Origin: Mycobacterium sp. URHB0044
GTDB taxonomy: Bacteria > Actinomycetota > Actinomycetes > Mycobacteriales > Mycobacteriaceae
Length of the DNA: 64,000 nucleotides
Direction of reading: 5' to 3'
Assembly (NCBI RefSeq): GCF_000620625.1
Contig: NZ_JIAW01000004.1
Location: 157,223-221,222, forward strand
The position numbers were made by a program, and so were the translations under genes. Below are positions 53,644-64,000 of this stretch, piece after piece (positions within the stretch are counted from its first letter, which is position 1; each line of letters begins with the position of its first letter). The notes under the pieces are model-generated. The model made no database searches, had not been told where the DNA came from, and worked only from the letters and a program-made list of their open reading frames with translations.

Positions 53644-55185
53644 GTGCTTCTCGTCGACGTCGCCACCGCTTCCGCCGACGTCGGCGCCGTATCGGCGCGG
53701 TCGGCCAAGATCGGCCGCATCGCCGAGCTACTGAGCCGGGCCGCGGCCGAGGCCGACCCGACGCTCGTCGCCGTCGTCGTCGCCTGGCTCTCCGGGGAAC
53801 TGCCGCAGCGCCAGATCGGCGTGGGGTGGGCCGCGCTGCGGTCACTGCCCGCACCCGCGGCCGAACCGTCGCTGACGGTGCAAGGTGTCGACGCCGCGTT
53901 CACCGAGATCGGCGGGGTCGCGGGCAAGGGGTCGCAGGCCCGCCGGTCGGAACTGGTCGGCGAGGTATTCGGCGCCGCAACAGAGGTCGAGCAGACGTTC
54001 CTGCGCCGCCTGCTCGGCGGCGAACTGCGCCAAGGCGCGCTGGTCGGGGTGATGGCCGACGCGGTCGCGAAGGCCGCGGGCCTGCCCGCCGCCGACGTGC
54101 GGCGCGCCGCGATGCTGGGCGGCGACCTCAAGACGGTCGCCGCGGCGGCGTTGACGGGCGGCGCCGCGGCGCTCGCCGAGTTCACGCTCGTGGTCGGTCG
54201 ACCCGTCGGCCCGATGCTCGCGCAAACGGCGACCGGCGTGACCGATGCGCTGGAGCGTCTCGGCGGCACCGCGATCTTCGAGGCCAAGTTGGACGGCGCG
54301 CGGGTGCAGGTCCATCGCGCCGGTGACACGGTCTCGATCTACACTCGCAGCCTGGACGACGTCACGGCGCGACTCCCCGAGGTCGTCGAGGCAGCACTGG
54401 CATTGCCCGCCGGCCGGTTCATCGCCGACGCCGAAGCCATCGCTCTGCGCCCCGACAACCGGCCGCACCGGTTCCAGGTGACGGCGTCCCGCTTCGGACG
54501 CACCGCCGACATCGCCGCCGCCAGGGCCGCACAGCCACTTTCGGTGTTCTTCTTCGACCTGCTGCACCTCGACGGCACCGACCTGCTGGACCTGCCGACG
54601 GCCGAACGCCTCGCCGCGCTGGACGCGATGGTGCCCATCGCGCAGCGCGTCGACCGACTGACCACCGCCGAGGGCGAGGCCGCTGAGGCGTTCCTTGCGA
54701 CGACGATTGCCGCGGGACACGAAGGCGTGATGGCCAAGTCGCCGACGGCGCCGTACGAGGCCGGTCGTCGCGGCGCCGGTTGGCTCAAGGTCAAGCCGGT
54801 CCACACGCTCGATCTCGTCGTGCTCGCCGTCGAATGGGGCTCCGGCAGGCGTACCGGCAAGCTGTCCAACATCCACCTCGGCGCGCGAGATCCCGCGACC
54901 GGAGGTTTCGTCATGCTGGGCAAGACGTTCAAGGGCATGACCGACGCGATGCTCGAATGGCAGACCGCCCGATTCCTCGAACTCGCCGTCGGCCCCACCG
55001 ACGGTTACACAGTGCAGCTGCGGCCCGAACAAGTGGTCGAAATAGCGCTGGACGGCGTGCAGACATCCACCCGCTACCCAGGCGGTATGGCGCTGCGGTT
55101 CGCACGCGTCCTGCGCTACCGCGACGACAAGGGGCCCGCCGAAGCCGACACCGTGGACACGGTGCGCGCGCTGTACGACCGGTAA
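53644..55185 (+). CDS. ligB: ATP-dependent DNA ligase LigB
   Basis: The 513-residue ligase has an N-terminal DNA-binding domain, the adenylation domain with catalytic Lys215 in [13 protein letters not shown], and [19 protein letters not shown] as motif IV/V. The OB-fold domain contains the C-terminal [19 protein letters not shown]. It seals nicks in DNA with ATP; it is non-essential in mycobacteria, which use NAD-dependent LigA for replication. GTG at 53644 gives the family length. It matches Rv3062 and is followed by cstA. Confidence 0.95.
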   Translation: MLLVDVATASADVGAVSARSAKIGRIAELLSRAAAEADPTLVAVVVAWLSGELPQRQIGVGWAALRSLPAPAAEPSLTVQGVDAAFTEIGGVAGKGSQARRSELVGEVFGAATEVEQTFLRRLLGGELRQGALVGVMADAVAKAAGLPAADVRRAAMLGGDLKTVAAAALTGGAAALAEFTLVVGRPVGPMLAQTATGVTDALERLGGTAIFEAKLDGARVQVHRAGDTVSIYTRSLDDVTARLPEVVEAALALPAGRFIADAEAIALRPDNRPHRFQVTASRFGRTADIAAARAAQPLSVFFFDLLHLDGTDLLDLPTAERLAALDAMVPIAQRVDRLTTAEGEAAEAFLATTIAAGHEGVMAKSPTAPYEAGRRGAGWLKVKPVHTLDLVVLAVEWGSGRRTGKLSNIHLGARDPATGGFVMLGKTFKGMTDAMLEWQTARFLELAVGPTDGYTVQLRPEQVVEIALDGVQTSTRYPGGMALRFARVLRYRDDKGPAEADTVDTVRALYDR

Positions 55186-55235
55186 AACACGGGGATTCCA
55201 CCAATCGCCCCGCGGCCTTTGACAGGATCAACCGT

Positions 55236-57533
<2,298 letters not shown>

Positions 57534-57682
57534 TGGGCGACAACCACTACCAGCGCTACGTCGAGCACCGCCGCCGCACCCATCCCGGCGAGATGGTCAT
57601 GTCGGAGCGCGACTACTGGCGCATGCGCCACGACGCCACGGAGCGCAACCCACAGAGTCGCTGCTGCTGACCTCCTTGCGGC

Positions 57683-58918
57683 TCAGGTCAATTCGTAGCG
57701 GATCGGTAGGTGCTTGAGCCCGCCCACGAAGATCGTCGCCATGTGCTCGGGTTCGCCTGCCAGCTCGATGGACTTCAGCCTGGGCACCAGCTCGGAGAAG
57801 AAGCTGTTCACCTCCATGCGGGCGAGCGCCGCGCCGAGGCAGAAGTGCACGCCGTACCCGAAAGCGACGTGCTTGTTGGGATCACGGCCGACGTCGAAGC
57901 GGAACGGATCGGTGAACACGTCCTCGTCGCGGTTGCCGGACGGGTAGGACAACAGCACCGACTCCCCCGCCGCGATCGGCACACCACGAATCATGGTGTC
58001 CTCGACGGCGGTTCGCATGAACTCCTTGACCGGCGTGACCCAGCGGATCATCTCCTCGGCTCCCAGCCCCATCAGGTTGGGATCGTCCTGCAGCCGACGT
58101 AGCTGATCGGGGTTCTCGATCAGCGCCTGCAGGCCGCCGGAGATCGTCGCGCTGGTGGTGTCGTGTCCCGCGGTCGCGATGATCACGTAGTAGGACACCG
58201 TGTCGATGTCCGAAAGCGGCTCACCGTCGATGCGCGCGTTGGCGATCGCCGAGGCCAGGTCCCCGGTGGGCGTTCTGCGCCGTGCCGCGGTCACGTCGTT
58301 GAAATAGTTGAACATGTCGAACAGCGCGAGTCCCTGTTCTTCCTTCGTCACGCCCCGCTGCAGCTCCTCGTCATCGCTGCCGAACAGTTCCTGCGTGTAC
58401 TTGAGCATGCGCGGGAAGTCTTCCTCCGGAAGCCCGAGCAACGACATGATGACGTACAGCGGGAAGTTCACCGCGACCTCCTGCACGAAGTCGCACTGGC
58501 CGCCGGCGTCCACCATCTTGTCGACGAAGGTGCGGGCCAGCTCGTCGACGCGAACCTTCAACGCGCGCATCGCCTTCGGCCGGAACCAGTCGGCACCGAT
58601 CGCGCGCACTACGCGATGTTGCGGGTCGTCCATGTGGATCAGGGTGCTGATTCCCATGGCTGCTTGTTGTGCGTCGGCCTCCGCGGTCATCAGGACCGGG
58701 CGGGGTGAGTTGGTGAAGCGCGTGTTCGCGCGCTCGATCGCCATGATGTCGGCGTGCTTGGTGATGGCCCAGAAGGGCCGGTACCCGGGCACGTCGACCC
58801 ACGACACCGGGGCGTTCGCCCGCAGGTGCGCCAGTGCCCGATGGAAGCTCTGCTCGTCGGCGCATGCCTTCGGGTCCGCAAGTATCTTCGCGGCTTCATC
58901 CATGGTCGGGGTGCTCAT
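57683..58918 (-). CDS. Cytochrome P450 (CYP107/125-like bacterial class)
   Basis: The 411-residue haem enzyme has AGHDTTSATISGG as the I-helix, EEMIRWVTP for ExxR, and FGYGVHFCLGAALARME as the haem-binding loop. ATG at 58918 overlaps the stop of the preceding SDR gene (ATGA), so translation is coupled. It is the last gene of the LLM-SDR-P450 unit. A steroid, fatty or terpenoid substrate is possible, but the family is not assigned here. It converges on ybdD with twelve bases between. Confidence 0.9.
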   Translation of the reverse strand: MSTPTMDEAAKILADPKACADEQSFHRALAHLRANAPVSWVDVPGYRPFWAITKHADIMAIERANTRFTNSPRPVLMTAEADAQQAAMGISTLIHMDDPQHRVVRAIGADWFRPKAMRALKVRVDELARTFVDKMVDAGGQCDFVQEVAVNFPLYVIMSLLGLPEEDFPRMLKYTQELFGSDDEELQRGVTKEEQGLALFDMFNYFNDVTAARRRTPTGDLASAIANARIDGEPLSDIDTVSYYVIIATAGHDTTSATISGGLQALIENPDQLRRLQDDPNLMGLGAEEMIRWVTPVKEFMRTAVEDTMIRGVPIAAGESVLLSYPSGNRDEDVFTDPFRFDVGRDPNKHVAFGYGVHFCLGAALARMEVNSFFSELVPRLKSIELAGEPEHMATIFVGGLKHLPIRYELT

Positions 58919-59796
58919 GGGCGCTTCCTGTTCTCGTGGCCGTGCGCGGCGGGCAAGACACCCGTCGCGGTCTGCGCGCGCTCTTCGTACGACTGCCGCG
59001 CGGCGGTGTCGAAGTCCAGGAACAGCCGGTCGGCGCCCGAGCGCCGGTTGAGCCAGCGCCTGCCACGCGGGCCGAGCATCGTGGTGAGCGCCAGTATCGG
59101 GCGCACCGGTCCCGGCACCGACACATGGGTTTTCGGCTTGTCGAGCGCCTTGACGACCGCGGCCGCGATGTCCTCCGGTTGAACGGGCTTGCTGGCCCCG
59201 GTCGCCGTGGTGCCCGCGATCAGCTCGGTGTTCGTGAACGGCGGCATCACCACGGTTACCTCGACGCCGCGGTCGACGAATTCGTCGGCCAACGCGGTCG
59301 ACAAACCCACGACGGCGAACTTCGTTCCGGCATAGACCACCTGACCGGGCACCGCCATCACACCGGCCAACGACGCGATGTTGACGATGTGCCCGCGACC
59401 CCGCTTCACCATGTCGGGGAGCACCAGTCGGCATCCGGTGAGAACGCCGCAGAAGTTGACCTCGATCGCGGAGCGGATTGCCTGCTCGGACTGCTCGAGG
59501 AACGCGCCGATCGGCATCACGCCGGCGTTGTTGATCAACACGTCGACGTGGCCCGAGCCATCGGAGCGAGCCTTGTCCAGGAACGTCGCGAACGACTCCG
59601 GATCCGTCACGTCGAGCGGATGACCCGACACCATGCCTTCTTCGGATAGTCCGGCGACGGCCGATTCGAGGCGGGCGACGTCGCGGTCACCGATGACGAC
59701 GCGAGCACCTCGCGCCAGCAGCGCCCGTGCCGTCGCATGGCCGATGCCCCGCGCGGCCCCGGTGATGGCAACCGTTCTGCCCTTGATGTTGTCCAT
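58915..59796 (-). CDS. Short-chain dehydrogenase/reductase
   Basis: The 293-residue SDR has TGAARGIGHATARALL, NNAGVMPIG, and catalytic YAGTKFAVVGLS, with a serine in NIASLAG. A 50-residue C-terminal extension is hydrophilic. I use the ATG at 59796, which has GGAAGGA six bases upstream; an ATG at 59802 overlaps the LLM stop codon and is an alternative. It is between the LLM and P450 genes in one coupled operon. Substrate unknown. Confidence 0.88.
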   Translation of the reverse strand: MDNIKGRTVAITGAARGIGHATARALLARGARVVIGDRDVARLESAVAGLSEEGMVSGHPLDVTDPESFATFLDKARSDGSGHVDVLINNAGVMPIGAFLEQSEQAIRSAIEVNFCGVLTGCRLVLPDMVKRGRGHIVNIASLAGVMAVPGQVVYAGTKFAVVGLSTALADEFVDRGVEVTVVMPPFTNTELIAGTTATGASKPVQPEDIAAAVVKALDKPKTHVSVPGPVRPILALTTMLGPRGRRWLNRRSGADRLFLDFDTAARQSYEERAQTATGVLPAAHGHENRKRP

Positions 59797-59798
59797 GG

Positions 59799-60881
59799 TC
59801 ATTCCTTCCACGCCCGGGAGGTATGCGCGTCGTGCGGGACCGGATTCGGTTGCGCGCGTAGCTCGTCCAGCACCGCATCGACCGCATCCTCGGACATGCC
59901 TGCCGGAAACGCGGGAAGGACGCGATCGATCACACCCGCGCAGCGGGCCCGCAGCGCATCAGCAACCTCCGCAAGGGGTGCGACCACGGCGAACGCGCGC
60001 AGGACGCCGTCGTCGATCAGTGCACCCATGTCGTCCCAGCGGCCTTCCTTCGACAGCCGGTGCAGATCGACGTGCAGGTCACCCCAGCCGTGCAGGTCGA
60101 GGACCTTGCGGTAGGCGGGCGTTGAGCCGTAGAACGCGATCTGCTTGCGGGTGGTCGCGGCGGCGGTGGCCATCTGCGCGTCCGTCTCACCGGTGACGAC
60201 GAACACCGGACACGATACCTGAAATCCCTTGCGGTCGCGGCCCGCCCGCTGCAGTCCGCGCAGCAGTGCGGGTGTCGTGACGTCCTCTGCGTACCTGCGG
60301 GTCGTGAACGCGTGGGTGAGCAGGCCGTCGGCCACCTCACCGCACATCTCCGTCATCGCTTCGCCGACCGCCGCGATGAAGACCTTGGGGAACCCGTGAT
60401 CCGTCGGCTCCGGGGTGAACATCGGAGTCATCAGCTTGTGGGTGTAGAACTCGCCTTCGAAGCGCAGCCGGGTCCCGTCCTGCCACGAGGTCCAGATCGC
60501 CTGCAGCGCATCGACGAACTCGCGCATCCGCCGGACGGGGTGACTCCACGGCATGCTGAACCGCTTCTCGACGTGCGCCTGCACCTGAGTGCCGAGCCCG
60601 AGGTTGAACCGGCCGCCGGAATACGACTGAAGATCCCAGCCCAGGTTCGCGACGGTCATCGGGTTGCGCGCGAACGCGACCGCGATGCTGGTGCCCACCT
60701 CGAGCCGTGACGTGTGTTCGGCGGCCAATAGCACCGGCAGGAACGGATCGTGGTTGATCTCGCCGGCCCAGCAGCCGTCGTAGCCGCGTCGCTCGAGCGA
60801 GCCGACCGCCTCCGGCACGCGGACCAGTTCGCTCGGGATGCCCCTGTCGATCCTCAGGCGGACGGCACCGTCAGCAGCCAT
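59799..60881 (-). CDS. LLM-class F420-dependent oxidoreductase
   Basis: The 360-residue protein has a TIM-barrel pattern of luciferase-like F420 enzymes: EAVGSLERRGYDGCWAGEIN, TSRLEVGTSIAVAFARNPMT and SGGRFNLGLGTQVQAHVEK, with FIAAVGEAMTEMCGEVADG near the cofactor site. F420-dependent LLM proteins reduce or oxidise small molecules. ATG at 60881 starts directly. It is divergent from the carboxyltransferase gene and heads the LLM-SDR-P450 operon. Confidence 0.9.
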   Translation of the reverse strand: MAADGAVRLRIDRGIPSELVRVPEAVGSLERRGYDGCWAGEINHDPFLPVLLAAEHTSRLEVGTSIAVAFARNPMTVANLGWDLQSYSGGRFNLGLGTQVQAHVEKRFSMPWSHPVRRMREFVDALQAIWTSWQDGTRLRFEGEFYTHKLMTPMFTPEPTDHGFPKVFIAAVGEAMTEMCGEVADGLLTHAFTTRRYAEDVTTPALLRGLQRAGRDRKGFQVSCPVFVVTGETDAQMATAAATTRKQIAFYGSTPAYRKVLDLHGWGDLHVDLHRLSKEGRWDDMGALIDDGVLRAFAVVAPLAEVADALRARCAGVIDRVLPAFPAGMSEDAVDAVLDELRAQPNPVPHDAHTSRAWKE

Positions 60882-61001
60882 GCACCGGCACCCGGCACCT
60901 GACCCTCGTCACCATGCCGAATGACGCTACAGTAAGCAATTCAGTATGGTCAACGCCGATTCCCCGTCGGCATCGGCGGCGCACCTGTGAGGATGGAAGT
61001 C

Positions 61002-62498
61002 ATGACCAAGGCCCAGGACTGGGAAGGCACACTCGACGATCTCGAGCGTCGGCGTCAACGCACCTGGGCGATGGGCGGCGCGGAGCGCGTCGCCAAGCAT
61101 CGCGACAAGGGCAAGCTCGACGTGCGAGCGCGGATCGACCGACTGTTGGACAAGGGTTCCTTCCACGAGTTGGGCACCCTGGCCGGGGGTGAGATCGCGG
61201 CCGACGGCATCGTCGTCGGCTCAGGAATGCTCAACGGCAGCCCCGTCATGGTGGGCGCCGAGGACTTCACCACGCTGGCGGGCAGCATCGGTCCGGGCGG
61301 CAATGCGAAGCGGTATCGCATCGCCGAACTCGCTGTGCGGGACCGTATTCCACTGGTGATGCTGCTGGAGGGCGCCGGGTTCCGGCCCACGGGCGGACAC
61401 TACGGGCGTACGCCGACCGACCTGCTGGCACAGGCCAACTGCTCGGGACGTGTGCCCACAGTCGCCGCCGTCCTCGGCCCGTCGGCCGGTCACGGCGCAC
61501 TGGTTGCGCCCGTGTCCGACTTCCGCATCATGAGCCGCCAGGGCGCGATCTTCACCGCCGGTCCCCCGGTGGTCAAGGAGTCGACCGGCGAGGACATCTC
61601 GAAGGAGGACCTCGGCGGTCCCGGCGTCGCCCTGGCCAGCGGGGTGATTCACAACCTGGGCGAGGACGACGAGGCGGTGATCGACGACATCCGCCGGTAT
61701 CTGTCCTACTTCCCGCCGAGTGCGTGGTCGTATCCCGCGGCGCTACCCGCCGACGAGAGCACCGCGCCCCGGCCCACCCCCGAGTTGCTCGACATCGTCT
61801 CCCGCGACAACAAGCGGGTCTACGACATGCGGGCAGTGCTCGACGTGGTCTTCGACCGACCCGATTGGTTCGAGGTGCAACCGAAGTTCGGCCGGGCCAT
61901 CATCTGCGCGCTGGCTCACCTCGGCGGTCATCCCGTCGCGGTGGTGGCCAACCAACCGCAGGTGCTGGCCGGCTCGATCGACGCCGACGCCGCCGACAAG
62001 GCCGCACACTTCATCATGGTCGCCGACTCCTTCCACCTGCCGATCGTGTTCCTCGCCGACAATCCGGGCATGCTGCCGGGCAGCCGGTCGGAGCGCACCG
62101 GCGTATTGCGCGCCGGCGGAAGGATGTTCGCCGCTCAGACCGCGGCCACGACGTTGAAGTTGCACCTGACCCTGCGCAAGGCGTACGGCTTCGGTTCGAT
62201 GGTGATGTCCCTGCTGGGTTTCGACTCGCAGGACGCCACCTACGCCTACCCGGGCGCGACGATGGGAGCCATGAGCGCGGCGGCGTTGAGCCGCGCGTCG
62301 CACGCCGAGGAGGATCTCAGTGCCAAACTGCGCGAAGCCGAACTCGAGGCGTCCTACCGGTCGGCGGAGCACCTCGGCTTCGACGAGCTGATCGATCCTC
62401 GAGAAACCCGCGATGCGTTGCTGGCCGGGCTGCAGCGCGGCCTGTCCCGCAGACAGGCCCCCGCGGAGCCGGTGAGCCGCACCGTCATCCTGCCGTGA
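61002..62498 (+). CDS. Acyl-CoA carboxylase carboxyltransferase (AccD-type) subunit
   Basis: The 498-residue protein has the carboxyltransferase fold: GGAERVAKHRDKGKLDVRARI, then VVGSGMLNGSPVMVGAEDFT, GPSAGHGALVAPVSDF and a second half with FLADNPGMLPGSRSERTG. It carboxylates an acyl-CoA with a biotin partner (AccA-type), not present here. ATG at 61002 has a GGAAG ribosome site; a GTG at 60987 would add five residues. It is divergent from the LLM gene. The substrate chain length is unknown. Confidence 0.88.
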   Translation: MTKAQDWEGTLDDLERRRQRTWAMGGAERVAKHRDKGKLDVRARIDRLLDKGSFHELGTLAGGEIAADGIVVGSGMLNGSPVMVGAEDFTTLAGSIGPGGNAKRYRIAELAVRDRIPLVMLLEGAGFRPTGGHYGRTPTDLLAQANCSGRVPTVAAVLGPSAGHGALVAPVSDFRIMSRQGAIFTAGPPVVKESTGEDISKEDLGGPGVALASGVIHNLGEDDEAVIDDIRRYLSYFPPSAWSYPAALPADESTAPRPTPELLDIVSRDNKRVYDMRAVLDVVFDRPDWFEVQPKFGRAIICALAHLGGHPVAVVANQPQVLAGSIDADAADKAAHFIMVADSFHLPIVFLADNPGMLPGSRSERTGVLRAGGRMFAAQTAATTLKLHLTLRKAYGFGSMVMSLLGFDSQDATYAYPGATMGAMSAAALSRASHAEEDLSAKLREAELEASYRSAEHLGFDELIDPRETRDALLAGLQRGLSRRQAPAEPVSRTVILP

Positions 62499-62579
62499 CC
62501 GGGAGGCCCCGCGGGATAGCCTGGTCTTCCACCGTGGCGCACCCCGGAATCAGCCGGGCGCCGGAGCCGGAGGACCACG

Positions 62580-64000
62580 ATGAGCACCGCTGCACAGCTG
62601 ATGGTCAAGTGCCTTGAAGCAGAAGGCGTTTCCCTGGTGTTCGGAATACCGGGCGAGGAGAACATCCACTTCGTACGGGCTCTGGCGGGGTCGAAACAGA
62701 TCAGGTACATCCTGACCCGGCACGAACAGGCTGCGTCCTTCATGGCCGAGATGTACGGCAGGGTGACGGGACGTCCGGCGGTGGTATCGGCGACGCTCGG
62801 GCCCGGCGCCATCAACATGCAGCTCGGTGTCGCCGACGCCACCACCAACAGCACCCCGCTGGTGGCGATCTCCGCGCAGGTCGGGCAGGACCGCGAGTAC
62901 AAGGAGTCGCACCAGTACGTCGATCTGGTGTCGATGTTCGCCCCGATCACCCGCTGGTCCGACGGTGTCCCCACCACGCGAGCGATTCCCGAGATGTTCC
63001 GCAAGGCGTTCAAGCTCGCGGAGACCGAGCGGCCGGCGGCGGTCTACCTCGCCGTCCCAGAACACATCGACGCCGACGAGCACGACTACGACCTCAAACC
63101 ATTGCCCCGCAACGTCGTTCGACCCGAAGCGCCGTCACCATCCCAGGTCGTACGCGCCGTCGACGTGCTCCGTTCGGCGACACGGCCCGTCATCCTGGCC
63201 GGCCACGGTGCCGCCCGCGCCGACGCGACCGCGGCACTGATCCGACTCTCCGAGGAGCTGGGGATACGGGTCGCGAACACGTTTCACGGCAAGGGGGTCA
63301 TGCCCGACGACCATCCCAACACCATGGGGACCATCGGGTTCATGCGCCACGACTACGTCAACTTCGGCTTCGACGACGCCGACCTGATCATCGCGGTCGG
63401 CTACGAACTGCAGGAGTTCGACCCCGTCCGGATCAATCCCAACTCCGACAAGAAGATAATCCACGTCCATCGCTTCCCCGCCGAGGTCGACATGCACTAC
63501 CCGGTCGACGTCGGGATCATCGGCGATATCAGCGCGTCCCTCGACGCCATGCGCGAGGCCATGGCCGGACACCGCTACGACGTCGAGTCCAGCGCCCCCG
63601 GGGCCGGCCTGCTCGCCGAGGAATTCGCTCGCGGACAACATGACTCGAGCTTCCCGCTGGCGCCGCAGAGGATCGTCGCCGACACCAGGGCAGCGCTGGG
63701 CCGAGACGACGTGGTGCTGGTGGACACCGGCGCCGCCAAGATGTGGATGGCCCGGCTCTACCCGACCTACGAGCGCAATACGTGCCTCATCTCCAACGGC
63801 CTGTCCACCATGGCGTTCTCGCTGCCGGGGGCGTTGGGCGTGAAGCTGGCGCGGCCCGAGTCGAAGGTGCTCGCGGTGATGGGTGACGGTGCGTTCCTGA
63901 TGAACTCCCAGGAGATCGAGACCGCCGTTCGCGAGCAGATCCCGTTGGTCGTGCTGATCTGGGACGACGGCGGGTACGGGTTGATCGAGTGGAAGATGGA
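62580..64000 (+). CDS. Acetolactate-synthase-like ThDP enzyme, 3' truncated
   Basis: The first 473 codons encode a thiamine-diphosphate enzyme: GVSLVFGIPGEENIHFVRAL, RHEQAASFMAEMYGRVTGRP with the catalytic Glu, and the ThDP/Mg motif GDGAFLMNSQEIETAVRE to WDDGGYGLIEWKM. It continues past the right edge. It is of the catabolic or biosynthetic acetolactate synthase/benzoylformate-like type; small-subunit gene not seen. GGAGG lies before the ATG at 62580. Confidence 0.88.
   Translation, partial: MSTAAQLMVKCLEAEGVSLVFGIPGEENIHFVRALAGSKQIRYILTRHEQAASFMAEMYGRVTGRPAVVSATLGPGAINMQLGVADATTNSTPLVAISAQVGQDREYKESHQYVDLVSMFAPITRWSDGVPTTRAIPEMFRKAFKLAETERPAAVYLAVPEHIDADEHDYDLKPLPRNVVRPEAPSPSQVVRAVDVLRSATRPVILAGHGAARADATAALIRLSEELGIRVANTFHGKGVMPDDHPNTMGTIGFMRHDYVNFGFDDADLIIAVGYELQEFDPVRINPNSDKKIIHVHRFPAEVDMHYPVDVGIIGDISASLDAMREAMAGHRYDVESSAPGAGLLAEEFARGQHDSSFPLAPQRIVADTRAALGRDDVVLVDTGAAKMWMARLYPTYERNTCLISNGLSTMAFSLPGALGVKLARPESKVLAVMGDGAFLMNSQEIETAVREQIPLVVLIWDDGGYGLIEWKM

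Noticed and set aside
60925..60950. CAGTA direct repeats between the LLM and carboxyltransferase genes
   Set aside because: Two five-base repeats are too weak to call an operator without conservation data.

Overview
The window is GC-rich (roughly two-thirds GC by eye) with GTG and TTG starts, leaderless-looking promoters and many F420, SDR, TetR and P450 genes, all typical of a fast-growing Mycobacterium (Mycolicibacterium). The organism call rests on gene order: ctaD, fecB, adhC, nrdF2, an FAD monooxygenase, a TetR, nrdE-nrdI-nrdH, an FMN reductase, a TetR, dinB2, an SDR, a TetR, cyp136, and later ligB and cstA occur in the order I recall for M. tuberculosis Rv3043c to Rv3063. I could not search databases, so species level is open.

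Layout. 0-4.5 kb: aa3 oxidase subunit I (cut by the left edge), iron/haem-type lipoprotein FecB, a YciI-like protein, AdhC and a DUF3349 protein. 4.7-9 kb: accessory genes (APC permease, a ribbon-helix-helix/VOC/methyltransferase operon, a zinc sugar dehydrogenase). 9-22.5 kb: the class Ib ribonucleotide reductase genes, nrdF2 lying about 9.3 kb from nrdHIE. Between them are a Baeyer-Villiger-type monooxygenase, a TetR, a geranylgeranyl-reductase-like flavoprotein, an OxlT-like MFS transporter with a 47-residue partner, and several unknowns. NrdR-box-like palindromes lie upstream of both nrd units. 22.5-27 kb: a large cyclase/ATPase/TPR protein coupled to a GT1 glycosyltransferase. 27-34 kb: FMN reductase/TetR, dinB2, an ATPase, SDR/TetR and cyp136. 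33.6-38.4 kb: a stand-alone LeuA regulatory domain preceded by a candidate leader-peptide attenuator, an ArsR-SulP operon, and a nucleotidyltransferase-Fic pair. 38.4-51 kb: a second APC permease, TauE/SafE, a GGDEF protein, and lipid/xenobiotic-type genes (SRPBCC, phosphotransferase, SDR, SnoaL, methyltransferase/HxlR). It ends with a duplicated metallopeptidase lipoprotein, PoxB and an SDR. 51-64 kb: a membrane-anchored molybdopterin oxidoreductase, class I aldolase, LigB, CstA-YbdD, a P450-SDR-LLM operon, a carboxyltransferase and a partial ThDP enzyme.

Working together. NrdH reduces NrdE, NrdI activates the NrdF2 cofactor and NrdEF makes dNTPs. DinB2 and LigB are repair functions. CstA-YbdD, the two APC permeases and PoxB fit carbon and amino-acid scavenging. 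Many units carry a local regulator with a visible inverted repeat, so the region reads as a conserved backbone with separately regulated insertions. No tRNA, rRNA, IS element, prophage or CRISPR array was seen.

The two items most worth pursuing are the leucine/valine leader peptide in front of the orphan LeuA regulatory domain (33.7-34.3 kb) and the nucleotidyltransferase-Fic pair with a fused antitoxin-like segment (36.5-38.3 kb).
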